Assembly (NCBI GenBank): GCA_025175895.1
Contig: CM046000.1
Location: 65,934,720 to 65,998,719, forward strand
Length of the DNA: 64,000 nt
Direction of reading: 5' to 3'
Source: Wurfbainia villosa
Lineage: Eukaryota; Streptophyta; Magnoliopsida; Zingiberales; Zingiberaceae
Below the pieces are notes generated by a model, which did no database searches, was not told the DNA's origin, and saw only the letters and a list, made by a program, of their open reading frames with translations. Below are positions 9,858-21,715 of this stretch, piece after piece (positions within the stretch are counted from its first letter, which is position 1; every line of letters starts with the position of its first letter). The position numbers and the translations under genes are program-made.

Positions 9858-10987
9858 AAAATAGAAGAAGACTCGTCAAGGGAGAATCAAATTTACGTGT
9901 TGGGAATGGAGCAAAGGTTACTGCACTCACCATCAGAACGTATTTATTGAAACTCCCTACAGGACTTGTCTTAGAACTGGACAATTGCTTTTATGTTCCT
10001 TCATTGATAAAGAACATCATTTCTATTAAAAATAGGTACCATTTAACTTTTAGTAACAATTGTTGTTACATAACTTTGAATGACATTCTTTATGGGACTA
10101 GAACTTTAAGCAATGGTATTTATATGTTGAATGTATCTAGTGACATTTTCAATATCGAACCGAGCAACAAGCGTGCTCGAAAAGATAATCAATTAGACTC
10201 CTACATGTGGCATTGTCGTCTTGGCCATGTGAGCAAGAAACGCATGTCTGAATTACATCGATGTGGAATTTTGGAATCGTTTGAATTAGATTCATACGAT
10301 ACATGTGAATCATGCTTAAAAGGCAAGATGACCAAGTTACCTTTTACTGGAAAAGGTGAACCAGTGGGTAAGTTGCTTGGTCTAATACATATTGATGTAT
10401 GTGGACCTATGTCAACTCAAGCCTTAGGAGGTTATAACTACTTCATTACCTTCACCGATGATCACTCACGGTTTGGGTATGTGTTCATGATGAAACACAA
10501 GTCTGAAGCCTTTGAATGGTTTAAAGAATTCAGAAATGAAGTAGAGAAACAACTTGGCAAGAGTATTAAAATACTTTGATCGGATCGAGATGGTGAATAC
10601 TTGAGTCAAGAGTTTCTAGATTATCTGAGGGACAATGGTATATTGTCTCAATGGACTCTACCGTATACACCACAACTTAATGGTGTATCTGAGAGGCGAA
10701 ACCGGACCTTGTTGGACATGGTCAGGTCAATGATGAATCACGCGAATCTTCCCAAGTCCTTTTGGGGCTATGCACTTCAGACAGCTGTTTACTTGTTTAA
10801 CAGAGTCCCGACCAAGGTAGTCTCTACTACTCCATATGAGATATGGGCTAGTAAGAAATCTCATTTATCTTACTTGAAGACATGGGGTTGTCCTGCTTAT
10901 GTGAAGCGGACCGTGTCAGACAAATTGGATGCTAAGTCTGATAAATGTCTATTTATTGGATACCCTAAGGAAACGAGGGGTTACTAA
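9858..10987 (+). pseudogene. TorkA protease end and integrase
   Basis: After a frameshift near 9840-9860 the protease remainder continues, then the integrase zinc region (WHCRLGH near 10210 and CESCLKGKM near 10315). The catalytic core follows, with the first aspartate in LIHIDVCGP, the aromatic motif FTDDHSRFGYV, a TGA stop at 10577-10579 directly before SDRDGEYL (second aspartate), and PQLNGVSERRNRTL (glutamate). Integrase inserts the cDNA into the genome. The stop and the frameshift mark it as dead. The text PKETRGY at 10987 is where the next stop falls. Confidence 0.85.
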
Positions 10988-12470
10988 TTCATCATCCCTT
11001 GGAACAAATGGTGTTTGTTTCAAGGAATGCTGTGTTTCTAGAGAAAGAGTTTCTCTTGCAAGAAAATAGTGAGAGTGTTGTTGAACTTGAGGAGGTTCAA
11101 GAGACACCAGTAGACATTGAAGAGATACCTGGTCAAGAACCTTGACCGATGACTCATAGTGATGAGACATCGGCTGAACCTATTGTGACACCACATCTTC
11201 GTAGATCTGGTTGGACACGCAACATTCCTGAGAGATATGGGTTTTTCATAAGTGAATCGAATGACGTGTTACTCATTGACGATGAGGAGCCTACCAATTA
11301 TGAAGAAGTTCTGAAAAGTTTAGAAAGGGACAAATGGCATGAAGCCATGAAGTCGAAAATGGATTCCATGTATGAAAATCAAGTTTGGAACTTGGTTGAA
11401 CCACCTGAAGGCATAAAGCCTATAGGGTGCAAGTGAGTTTTCAAGAAGAAAACCGACATGGATGGTAATGTTATTACCTATAAGGCTAGATTAGTGGTGA
11501 AAGGATATCATCAAAAGCAAGGTGTTGATTATGACAAAACCTATTCGCCTGTTGCTATGCTTAAATCCATTCGGATGCTCCTGGTCATAGTGGCTCATTA
11601 TGATTATGAGATATGACAGATGAATGTGAAAACAGCTTTCCTTAATGGAAACCTACTCGAGGACGTGTATATGATACAACCTGAGGGTTTCACATCGGTT
11701 GATAAAACCAAGGTATGCAAATTGCGACGGTCCATATATGGATTGAAGCAAGCATCCAGGAGCTAGAATATCCATTTTGATGAGACAATCAAAAAGTTTG
11801 ATTTCTCACAAAATCCTGACGAACCTTGTGTGTACAAGAAGGTTAGTGGGAGTGCAGTCGTGTTCCTTGTGTGTACAAACGGTTGCTTGGTCTTTTGCAT
11901 TCTACATATATAGACCGAGTGCTAAAGAGGTTTAGCATGTTGGAATCCAAGAAAGGTTACCTTCCCATCAGGCATGGGATACACCTTTCGAAGTCTATGT
12001 GTCCGTGCACAGAAGACGAGAGGATTTGCATGAGTAAGATTGCCTAAGAATCTGCAATAGGATCTATCATGTATGATATGTATGAGGCCTGATGTATGGT
12101 ATGCTCTGAGTGTCACGAGCAGATACCAGTTTGATCGAGGAATGGATCATTGGGTGGTTGTTAAGATGATCCTTAAGTACTTAAGAAGAACTAAGGATGT
12201 GTTCCTAATATATGGAGAAGGGGACATAGTAATACGCGGTTATACGGATGCCATCTTCCAGACATACAAGGATAATTCCAAGTCTCAATCTGGGTATGTA
12301 TTCACCTAGAATAGAGGGGCAATAAGTTGGAAAGGTTCCAAGAATGACACTATAGCGTATTCTACAACTGAGGCAGAATACATTACAGCTTTGGAAGCAG
12401 CAAAGGAAGTTGTTTGGATCGAGAAATTCATCTCTGAACTTGATGTGGTCTCATAAATGATCAAAACATA
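10988..12470 (+). pseudogene. TorkA reverse transcriptase and RNase H, first part
   Basis: This is a Copia RT with several in-frame stops (after GCK at 11434-11436; before [11 protein letters not shown] near 11616; after QASRS near 11764). The RT active-site segment, normally LYVDD, is deleted: the text goes from AVVFL near 11865 to unrelated residues and resumes at RVLKRFSM near 11920. The thumb and RNase H follow ([26 protein letters not shown]), with a stop at about 12307. RNase H is broken at 12470 by a solo Tek LTR and resumes at 15339. Confidence 0.85.
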
Positions 12471-12974
12471 TGTAACGCCCGTAAAATTTCTAGCAATTTT
12501 ATAAGAATTTTTGGCTTGATTCTGATAGGCTTTATGTGGGCTTTTCAAAAATAAAAGAAAATGAGCCAAAAAGGATGCAAGGCCAAGGAATTGAACCCCA
12601 AACCTATAGAGATAGCCAAGCCCTATAGATGCATCCACTAACCAGAAGCCCAACAAGATTGTATTATTAGAGGAATATGGGAAATTATAGTTAGGGGTAA
12701 GGGAGACTAAGGGACTGTTCAAATGGATAAATAGGGGGGAATGAGGAGACATGAGTTATCAAGTTGATTTTCTCTCCTCTCATCCTCTTCCTCACCGAGA
12801 TCCACTTCTCCTCCCCCTTCTCATCCATTGTCCGAAGGTCATCCAACCAAGAAGAAAGGCTAGGTTACTTCCCTGAGGTCATCTTCCAACCAAAAAGCAA
12901 AGCGAAGGATGTAAGTATCCCCTCACCTGCATACAAGTAGCTTTTCGATTGAAGTTTTTGTGTCAATCCCCCCT

Positions 12975-13560
12975 TGACCATTTGGCCAAACCCTTTTCTT
13001 GATGTTTCCATGAAGTTCTATGCCATACTTGTATGAATATGATGATGTTAGGATGTTAGATGGATTATGTTAAAAGTTTAACCCTAAAAGCCCCCATGAA
13101 CCATTCGGCCAAACCTTGTTCTTGAGGTTTCAATAAAATTCTATACCATATTTTGTATGTATATGATGATGTTAGGATGTTAGATGGATTAGGTTAAAAG
13201 TTTAACCCTAAAGCCCCCATGAACCATTCGGCCAAACCTTGTTCTTGAGGTTTCAATGAAATTCTATACCATATTTTGTATGTATATGATGATGTTAGGA
13301 TGTTCGATGGATTAGGTTAAAAGTTTAACCCTAAAAGCCCCATGAACCATTCGGCCAAACCTTGTTCTTGAGGTTTCAATGAAATTCTATACCATATTTT
13401 GTATGTATATGATGATGTTAGGATGTTAGATGGATTAGGTAAAAGTTTAACCCTAAAGACCCCCATGAACCATTCGGCCAAACCTTGTTCTTGAGATTTC
13501 AATGAAGTTTTATACCATATCTTGTATTTATATGATGATGTTAAGATGCTAGATGAAGAT
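12975..13560 (+). repeat. Tandem array of about 122-bp units in Tek LTR
   Basis: About five units contain ACCATTCGGCCAA, TTTCAATGAA, GTATATGATGATGTTAGGATG and TTTAACCCTAAA. The unit is 124 bp in TekA. TekA has about six units in each LTR (18040-18700 and 24220-24860); the 50 kb solo LTR keeps only about three diverged units (50960-51240). Confidence 0.85.
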
Positions 13561-13794
13561 AACATGCTCTAGGTTAGGATAACATGTGTTTTATGTTTAG
13601 GTGATATTAAATGATGCTAGATGAAGATAACATGCTCTAGGTTAGGTTAACATGTGTTTATGCTTAGGTGAGTTCATGTTAACTTGTGATGTTAAATGAT
13701 GCTAGATGAAGATAACATGCTCTAGGTTAGTGCTTACTTGCTATTGATGTTTATGCCTTATGTCATGCCCTATATGTGTGTGATATCTGAGATA

Positions 13795-14150
13795 TGTTAT
13801 GTAATGAAATATGATATGGTTATGAAATGAAGTATGATATGTTCATGAAGTAAAATATGATATGTTTATGAAGTGATTCATGATATGTTTATGAAATGAA
13901 ATATGATATGGTTATGAAATGAAGTATGATCTGTTGATGAAGTAAAATATGATATGTTTATGAAGTGATTCATGATATGTTTATGAAATGAAATACGATA
14001 TGGTTATGAAATGAAGTATGATATGTTCATGAAGTAAAATATGATATGTTTATGAAGTGATTTTTGATATGTTTATGAAACGGAATATGATAAGTTTATG
14101 AAATGAAATGTAATATGTTTATGAAATGAAATATGATATGTTATGATAAG
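13795..14150 (+). repeat. Short tandem array, GAAATGAAATATGATATGTT type
   Basis: Units of about 21-24 bp are built from ATGAAATGAA, GTGATTCATG and ATATGATATG. A higher-order block is repeated: the text around GTATGATATGTTCATGAAG recurs near 13830, 13925 and 14020. Equivalent fields are at 19110-19325, 25270-25500 and, degraded, 51440-51665. Confidence 0.8.
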
Positions 14151-14209
14151 AAGCATGTATGTATTTTACCTTCTACATGGCTTGTACCAGGACCCTAACA
14201 AGGTCCAAA

Positions 14210-14440
14210 GGGATGGGCTCCTAAGTTGCCCTAGGCCGATGGACTATGATCGGGCCTAGGATGGGCTTCTATGTTACGACTGCCCCTAGGTCGACGGACT
14301 AAGATCGGGCCTAGTACGGGATGGGCTCCCAGATGCCCTAGGTCGATGGACTAAGATTTGGCCTAGGATGGGCTTCTATGTTATGATGATGGCCCCTAGG
14401 TCGACGGACTAAGATCGTGCCTAGTAACCTAGTAGGTTCG
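14210..14440 (+). repeat. Tandem units with GCCCTAGGTCGA and GATCGGGCCTAG
   Basis: About four GC-richer units of 55-65 bp each hold GATGGGCT, CCCTAGG and ACTAAGATCGGGCCTAG. The same field is at 19380-19610 and 51735-51960. It is followed in each copy by a GATGATGATG run and the words GTGGTACAATG. Confidence 0.75.
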
Positions 14441-14544
14441 AGACTAGCTACCTTGGGTCTATTTAGGGATGCGCGCTATGATGATGATGATGTGGTACAA
14501 TGCCGGCCCCAATATGTTGAGATTTATGTTTACTACCTATAATA

Positions 14545-14890
14545 TATGTTTTCAAAGAGCATCCTGCATATGTTTACATGTTATGATTACCATGTTATAT
14601 TTGTGTTTACATGTTATGTTGCTATGATATATATGTTGCATGTTATGTTTGATTATGCCATATATGTACATGATATGTTGCTATGTTGTATATGTTACAT
14701 GTTATGTTTGCTTAGGTTACTTATGCTACATGTTATGTTTGCTTATGTTATATATGTCACATGTTATGTTTGCTTATGTTACTTATGATACATGTTATAT
14801 TGCTTATGTTATTTATGCTACATGTTATGTTTGCTTATGTCACATATGTTACATGTTATGTTGCTTATATGTTATGAGTGTTACATGCTA
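14545..14890 (+). repeat. Tandem TATGTTACATGTTATGTTTGCT units
   Basis: About ten units of roughly 30 bp alternate TTATGTTTGCTTATG and TATATGTTACATG. The cysteine/tyrosine-rich open frames here are by-products of the repeat. Matching fields are at 19740-20110 and 52090-52570. After the field each copy reads TTTTGTGAGTAGGACAGGATCTTGC or similar, then a pyrimidine-rich stretch ending CTGTAG or CTGCAG. Confidence 0.8.
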
Positions 14891-15338
14891 TGCTTAATGT
14901 CGATGTATGGTTTTGTGAGTAGGACAGGATCTTACTAAGCCTATGTGCTTATAGTTTATTTTCCCTTGTACTGTAGATAAGGGTAAAGGGTGGATAAACT
15001 AAAGGGAGCAGCAGGAGGGGCAAGTGTGTGTGGCAGTGGCATGGTGGAAGAGATCTATTATGTCCCTTATGCATGTTTTCCTTAAGATGTTTTGTTTATG
15101 GTTTTGAATTAAGCACTAAGTACTTATGAAATAATTATGCATGCTCTATGTTAAGAAGAAGTACCTATGGAATGACGATGCATGTTATGTTTAAAAGAAA
15201 AAAAAAATGTCTAAAGTCTTCCTTTGTAAGAAGTACGATATGTATAGTCTTCCGCTGTAAGTAGTACGATGTATGCATGTACGGTCGCGTCACGCGCCGC
15301 CCCTCCGGACCCTAGAAAAGGGCGGGCGTGACAACATA

Positions 15339-15505
15339 TGCTTTGCCGCTATCATTTGACCAAAGAGATCATAAGTAGGAAGGAAATACAAATCGAGTAG
15401 ATTCCCACTGAAAGGAACTTAGCGGATCCTTTAACTAAGGCATTAGCTCAAAGTAAGTTTGAGGGTCATATTAGAGCTTATGGTATTGGATACCGTAGCG
15501 ATTGA
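15339..15505 (+). pseudogene. TorkA RNase H, C-terminal part
   Basis: This is the continuation of the RNase H broken at 12470. It reads YHLTKEIISRKE, a stop within IPTERNLADPLTKAL context near 15400, then SKFEGHIRAYGIGY and a TGA at 15503-15505. It is followed by the polypurine tract GGCCAAGTGGGAG (15511-15523) and the LTR. Confidence 0.85.
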
Positions 15506-15525
15506 CATTAGGCCAAGTGGGAGTT

Positions 15526-17423
15526 TGTTAGTAATATATGAGAGATGTCCTAAAGCAATCGCCTTATGTTTGAACTATTTATATGATAAATGAAGATTCA
15601 CTATTTGAGTATACATGTTTTCATGTATTTGATTAGATCTTAAAATCATTTACTGAATGTCCACGATACGATTCACAGCATGAGAGAATTTGTGATTCGA
15701 TCACAACTAGTGAGTATATCTACATGTGTAATTGTGATGTATTAGAATTATCCCTAGTTGATGAATTGATGGATTAGGACACCATCAATTCTGTCGAGAC
15801 TAGGACGAGGTATACTCCTTGGTGTATCCAAGCAGCTGATTCTCACTGGCTGGAGACATTGTGATGTTCGGAGTTAATCGTGGATGCTAGTTATGGTAGC
15901 TAGTTCATTGGAGTGACCAACTGTAGGACTTCAAATGCTGCATATATGGATAAGTCAATGAAGTTCTTACTTTAGCTTAAGTGCGATGTTCCTTTAACTT
16001 GTGGTATTCAAGTCATCTTGGTCATGAAGACTTATGCTTTGACATCTTAAGCAAGCATCTCTGAGAAGATTTGGACCCGGGATGATTGGGTATAAGTCGA
16101 AGTGATCGAAGGTGTTTGAATAGCCTATAAAGGATTCACTACCCCTTGCGAGGAGATGTATACTCATGGCATCTCATCGGATTGTTACTAAAGTCTTTGG
16201 CCAAAGCATTACATGTTTAGAATAAGGTACTCTTGGATACATGTGCAGTAACTAGAATCCGTAGGACGAGAAAATGATACTTGGGCTAGGTGTGACGTAG
16301 TCAACCTAGTGGGGATTGACACTATAGGTCATGTCTTGAACCAAGTGGGTATAAGATGCGTGAAGAGAACGAGGCACGATTCTTTGTAGCTGTTAAAGGG
16401 GTTAAGAAATAGTTCTGGATCAACCGTTGATCTTTTCGGTTAATCAGGGATCATGATGTACTACTAGGTGCCACTCATGATCATTCTATAATTAATGGTT
16501 AATTATAGATGGCCAACATAAAACGAGAACCTATTTGGTCACACGCACAACGAGCATAATCAGAAGGATTTAAAACGAGCTTGAGAATGAGATTCTCAGA
16601 CCGAGAGAAACTAGGTTTTGTTGGACCAAACAAGGAGTGAGCATGAAATCGTTTCAATCGCAATGGAAGCATGGATGGGCTTTGTCTTATGAAGACATGA
16701 TGGATGAATCAAATTGGTTTGGTTCTAATCCAATGGTAAAGAATAAACCAAAGGGGTTTGATTTGTTTTAAACGAATGAACCAAAGTTGGTTCGGTTCAT
16801 TTTAACTTAAAATAGATCAAATCGGTTTGGTTTATTTTAACTTAAGTTAATGGAGCGGGTTAACGGGTTTTTGATTATGAACCAATAACCATTAGGAGAA
16901 TTTGTTCTATATTATATAGGGCTTAAGGGTTTTGTGAAAGCCCTAACCCTAATTTTGTTGCCGCCCCTCCCTCTCTTCTCATGGTGCCGCCGCCCAACAA
17001 GGTTGCCGCCCAACCTTTGCTGCCGCCCATCCCTTGTGTCGCCGTCCAGGCTATTTTCGACATCCAAGCTCCTGTCGACGATCCTCCGATGACTCTCTGG
17101 TGACCTTCCTTGGCTTCGGCAACAAGGTGAGCACCTAGCTTTCCTTGGCGCAAGTTCTCCACCAAAGCTGTCCAGTTTTCTGGACAGCTTGTTTCCTTCG
17201 TGTCGGAGCATCATTTGGACGATGTTTGGAGCTCCGACAGTGGCTACCTTGCCAGGGATTTGATCTCCGGTAATCCTCATAGGTGGAGGATGAAGGATTC
17301 ATCAAATGGTTGACGAATACCTCTCTGGAGAAGTGAGTTTTGGGGACTCGGTTTTGAATGTGAATTTTGATTTGAATTGTGATTTTCTCTCGATCATATC
17401 GTCTTTGACACGAGGCTAGTGAT
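15526..17423 (+). repeat. TorkA right LTR, 3'-truncated
   Basis: It starts TGTTAGTAATATATG directly after the PPT and matches the minus-strand TorkB LTR (58107 downward). A CCAAT word lies at 16883 and a TATA box CTATATTATATAGG at 16907-16920, followed by the CT-rich transcribed region. It is cut at 17423, after CGAGGCTAGTGA, where the left LTR continues CTCGTATGAAG. About 320 bp of its 3' end is missing. Confidence 0.85.
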
Positions 17424-17562
17424 GAAGTGTTTTGCCCAGAACCGAAGCTCTGATACCACTTGAAGGTAGGAAACTTTGCTTCCCACTTCAACTCGGTAGC
17501 TTGTTCATGGCGATCCCATCGACATCCCCGGATTAAAAAAAAATCATCCTAGACAAAAGGGA
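17424..17562 (-). mobile_element. Fragment of an Angela-like element: PBS and LTR edge
   Basis: The text GCTCTGATACCA at 17447-17458 is the complement of the initiator tRNA-Met PBS, followed by TGAAGGTAGG, which would be the LTR edge. Further on, TTCATGGCGATCCCATCGACATCCCCGGATTAAAA resembles, with gaps, the beginning of the Angela LTRs (GGCTCCCATGTCCCCGGATTAAAA). This is therefore the 5' LTR edge and PBS of a diverged minus-strand relative. It is cut on the right by TekA. Confidence 0.6.
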
Positions 17563-20541
17563 TGTAACGCCCGTAAAATTTATAGTAATTTTACAAGAAT
17601 TTTTGGCTTGATTATGATGGGCTTTATGTGGTCTTTTCAAAAATAAAATAAAATGAGCCAAAAAGGATGCAAGGCCTAGGAATTGAAACCCAAACCTCTA
17701 GAGATAGCCAAGCCCTAAGGGTGCATCCAATAACCAGAACCCCAACAAGATCGTATTATTAGAGGAATGTGGGAAATTATAGTTATGGGTAAGGGAGACT
17801 AAGAGACTCTTCAAGTGAATAAATAGGGGGAATGAGGGGACATAAGGGATCAAATTGTTTTTCTCCTCCTCTTCTTCTTCCTCACCGAACCCTAGAGCTC
17901 CTCCTTTTCATCCTTGTCCGAAATTCATCAAAGTAAGAAGGGGGCTAGGTTTGCTTCCCTTAGGTCATCTTCCAACCAAAAAGCAAAGCGAAGGATGTAA
18001 TATCCCCTCACCTGCATACAAGTAGCTTTTCAATTGAAGTTGTTATGTCAAACTCTCCATGAACCATTCAACCAAGTCCTTTACTTGAGTTTTCAATGAA
18101 GTTCTATGTCATACCTTGTATGTATATGATGATGTTAGGATGCTAGATGGATTAGGTTAAGAGTTTAACCCTAAAAGCCCCAAGGAAACATTCGGCCAAG
18201 TCCTTTACTTGAGTTTTCAATGAAGTTCTGTGCCATACCTTGTATGTATATGATGATGTTAGGATGCTTGATGGATTAGGTTAAGAGTTTAACCCTAAAA
18301 GCCCCATGGAACCATTCGGCCAAGTCCTTTACTTGAGTTTTCAATGAAGTTCTATGCCATACCTTGTATGTATATGATTATGTTAGGATGCTAGATGAAT
18401 TAGGTTAAGAGTTTAACCCTAAAAGCCCCAAGGAACCATTCGGCCAAGTCCTTTACTTGAGTTTTCAATGAAGTTCTATGTCATACCTTTTATGTATATG
18501 ATTATGTTAGGATGCTAGATGGATTAGGTTAAAAGTTTAACCCTAAAAGCCCCAAGGAACCATTCAGCCAAGTCCCTTACTTGAGTTTTCAATGATGTTC
18601 TATGCCATACCTTGCATGTATATGATGATGTTAGGATGCTAGATGGATTAGGTTAAGAGTTTAACCCTAAAAGCCCCAAGGGACCATTCGGCCAAGGCCC
18701 CTAATGTGATCTTTATGCCATGCTTTAAGTGAGTTCATGATAACTTGTGATGTTAAATGATGCTAGATGAAGATAACATGCTCTAGGTTAGGTTAACTTG
18801 AGTTTTATGCTTTATGTGAGTTCATGATAACTTGTGATGTTAAATGATGCTAGATGAAGATAACATACTCTAGGTTAGGTTTGAAATGAGTCCATGCCAT
18901 GTTTGATGTTAGAAGAAGATAAAATGTCCCTTGCCATGCTTTATACGTTAAAGAATTAACATGTGTTTTAGTTAGACTATACATATATATAAGTTGTTTG
19001 GTGTTTAAAATTTTGATAGAGCTCCATGCAGTTTATGTCATCCCATGTATACTTGCTCATGATGCTTATGCCTTATGCCATGCCCTATATATGTGTGTGA
19101 TATTTATGATATGTTTATGAAGTGAAAGATGATATGTTTATGAAATGAAATATGATATGTGCTTATGAAATGAAATATGATATGGTTATGAAATGAAATA
19201 TGATATGTTTATGAAGTGAAATATGATATGTTTATGAAATGGAATATGATGTGTTTATGAAATGAAATATGATATGTTTATGAGATGAAATATGATATGT
19301 TTATGAAATGAAATATGATAAGAAGCATGTATGTATTTTACCTTCTGCATGGCTTGTACCAGGACCCTAACAAGGTCCAAAGGGATGGGCTCCTAAGTTG
19401 CCCTAGGCCGACGGATTAAGATCGGGCCTAGGATGGGCTTCTATGTTATGATTGCCCCTAGGTCGACGGACTAAGATCAGGCCTAGTACGGGATGAGTCC
19501 CAGATGCCCTAGGCCGACGGATAAAGATTGGGCCTATGATGGGCTTCTATGTTATGACGATGGCCCCTAGGTCGATGGACTAAGATCGGTCCTAGTAAAC
19601 TAGTAGGTTCGAGACTTGCTACCTCGGGTCTATATAGGGATGCACGCTATGATGATGATGATGTGGTACAATGTCGGGCCCAATATGTTGAGAGTTATGT
19701 TCAAATACCATTGATTTATGTTTTCGAAGAGCATCCTACATATACCTTTATGTTATGATTGCTTATGTTATATATGTTACATGTTATGTTTGATTATGTC
19801 ATATATGTTACATGATATGGTTGCTTATGATATATATGTTACATGGTATGTTTGCTTATGTCATATATGTACATGATATGTTGCTTATGTTATATGTGTT
19901 GCATGTTATGTTTTCTTATGTTACATATGTTACATGATATGGTTGCTTATGATATATATGTTACATGTTATGTTTGCTTATGTCATATATGTACATGATA
20001 TGTTGCTTATGTTATATGTGTTGCATGTTATGTTTGCTTATGTTACATATGCTACATGTTAGGTTTGCTTATGTCATATATGTTACATGTTATGTTTGCT
20101 TATATGTTATGAATGTTTACATGCTATGCTTAATGTCGATGTATGTGTTTTTGTGAGTAGGACAGGATCTTGCTAAACCTATGTGCTTATAGTTTATGTT
20201 CCCTTGTACTGCAGATAAAAGTAAAGGGTGGATAAACTAAAGGGAGCAGCAGGATGGGCAAGGTGTGTGTGGAAGTGGCATGGTGGAAGAGATCTGTTAT
20301 GTCCCTTATGCATGTTTTTCTTAAGATGATTTGTTTATGGACTTGAATTAAGCACTAAGTACTTATGAAATAACGATGCATGCTCTATGTTAAGAAGAAG
20401 TACCTACGAAATGACGATGCATGTTTATGTTTAAAAGAAAAAAAAATATATCTAAAGTCTTCTGCTGTAAGTAGTACGATGTATGTATGTACGATCGCAT
20501 CGCGCCGCCCTTTCGGACCCTTGGAAAGGGTGGGCGTGACA
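17563..20541 (+). repeat. TekA left LTR
   Basis: The LTR is 2979 bp, TGTAACGCCC to GGGCGTGACA. A TATA-like AATAAATAGGG lies at 17819-17829. A GAAGGATGTAAT at about 17990 replaces the GGATGTAAGTAT found in the other copies. The repeat fields are: 124-bp units at 18040-18700 (about six), AT-rich units at 19110-19325, GGGCCTAG units at 19380-19610, and TGTTACATG units at 19740-20110. Confidence 0.9.
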
Positions 20542-20544
20542 GGT

Positions 20545-20556
20545 TGGTATCAGAAC
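20545..20556 (+). other. TekA primer-binding site
   Basis: TGGTATCAGAAC, one mismatch to the initiator tRNA-Met type site TGGTATCAGAGC, three bases after the LTR. Confidence 0.8.
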
Positions 20557-20777
20557 AGATCTGCCTTTCCACTACACACACATCAAGCTCCAAATCCTGC
20601 CGCTCCAAGTAAGAATTCTATGTCTACTCTAATTTTGTTAATTTTGTTCATGTATGATATGAAATTCCCTTAGCTTAAATTATGCATGAAAACATGAATG
20701 ATAACTTTATGCTAGCTTTTAGTTTAATTATGTGTAGATAAATGAACGAAAAACTTATACTAGCTTTACTTTAATAT

Positions 20778-21715
20778 ATGAAGATAAACATGTCTGGAAG
20801 ACGCAGTAGTAGAGCTGATGAGATAGCACCCTCGCATGACCTTACCCACGTAGTTACTGAACTCCAGCGACAAGTCACAGAACAGCAGCAAGTAATAAAT
20901 TCCCTAATGAATCCGCGAGGAAACCCTACTACCCCACCAGCGGGCCCTGGCCCGATGGTTCGACAGGAAGCTTACCTAATCCAGTGGCAGAGGCTGAAGC
21001 CGGAAAATTTCTCTGGTCCTGGTGAACCATGGGATGCCCAGGCCTAGTTCAAGACGGTGGAAAGCATCGTGGAGCTACTGGACTGGCCCGAATGTGAGAA
21101 GATTAAGTGTGCATCATTCTGCCTTTCGCGAGATGCTCGGATGTGGTGGGAACGGGTCAAAGCAAAGAGACAAGTAAATCAGATGAGATGGACAGATTTC
21201 GAGTACGAATTTTTTGAAGAATTCTTCCACATGAGGGTAACCAACAAGCATTACGACGAGTTCACTGGGTTCCGACAAGGTGACCTATCAGTCAGCGAAG
21301 CTGTGAAGAGATTCAACCGACTCGCAAGCCTATGTCCAGAGTTGGTCAGCACGGAAAGAGAAAGGGTCAGACTCATCAAGATGCTCAGGCCGTAAATAGT
21401 TCTGAATGTGGCCGACGGAGTTCATAGACCGCAGACCGTAGAGGAGTTGTTCAGTAGTGCCTTGATTACCGAGCATTACCTGAACAACATTAACCAGCAA
21501 AAGAAGGCACTGAGTGAAGGCAGGGGTCAGGCCCAGTCAGGAGGTCAGAGAAACCAGAGTACTTGGAAAGGGAACCACACTGGCAAGAGAAAACAATGGG
21601 AGGATCCTAAAGGTGGTCCAGCAAACAAGCAGGCCAGGATCCCTCTGTATGCTACCTGCGGAAAGATACATCCTGAAGTATGCTACCAAGGCACAAATAG
21701 ATGTTACAACTATGG
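20778..21715 (+). pseudogene. TekA gag
   Basis: Chromovirus gag reads in one frame from ATG at 20778 (or 20790, MSGRRSSR). It has an N-terminal coiled-coil segment (VVTELQRQVTEQQQ), the gag core (LKPENFSGPGEPWDAQA, ARMWWERV, FEYEFFEEFF, MRVTNKHYDEF) and a basic region. TAG at 21045-21047 and TAA at 21393-21395 are in-frame stops. The CCHC knuckle begins at RCYNYG near 21697-21714 and is cut there: the text passes straight into the end of RT, so the deletion starts inside the knuckle. Confidence 0.85.

Larger units (their letters stand above)
12471..15333 (+). mobile_element. Solo Tek LTR 1 (Gypsy), TSD ACATA
   Basis: This 2863-bp LTR starts TGTAACGCCCGTAAAATTT and ends GGGCGGGCGTGACA. It is flanked by perfect 5-bp duplications ACATA (12466-12470 and 15334-15338), with no internal region. 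It matches the LTRs of TekA at 17563-20541 and 23730-25597. A solo LTR arises when the two LTRs of a full element recombine. A TATA-like ATAAATAGG lies at 12727-12735. Downstream are four tandem-repeat fields and a GC-rich 3' end. Confidence 0.93.
7246..17423 (+). mobile_element. TorkA: decayed Copia element, plus strand, split by a solo Tek LTR
   Basis: The order is partial 5' LTR, PBS, repeat-rich leader, gag, protease, integrase, RT, RNase H, PPT, partial 3' LTR, which is the Copia order. The left LTR keeps only its last 583 bp and the right LTR only its first 1.9 kb, so no target duplication can be read. Coding parts carry nonsense codons, a frameshift and deletions. A 2863-bp solo LTR of the Tek family (12471-15333) splits RNase H. 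The same LTR family occurs complete as TorkB at 55874-58107, which confirms the LTR limits. Confidence 0.88.

Noticed and set aside
14546..14897. Cys/Tyr/Met-rich open frames that look like small membrane proteins (also 19965-20156, 52235-52417)
   Set aside because: They are translations of the TATGTTACATGTTATG tandem repeats of the Tek LTR, with different reading in each copy.
12471..15333. The Tek LTR as a host gene with an intron
   Set aside because: It has LTR ends, a 5-bp target duplication, and three further copies in the window.
17447..17458. GCTCTGATACCA as part of a tRNA gene
   Set aside because: It is the complement of a primer-binding site next to LTR-like text; no cloverleaf can be drawn around it.
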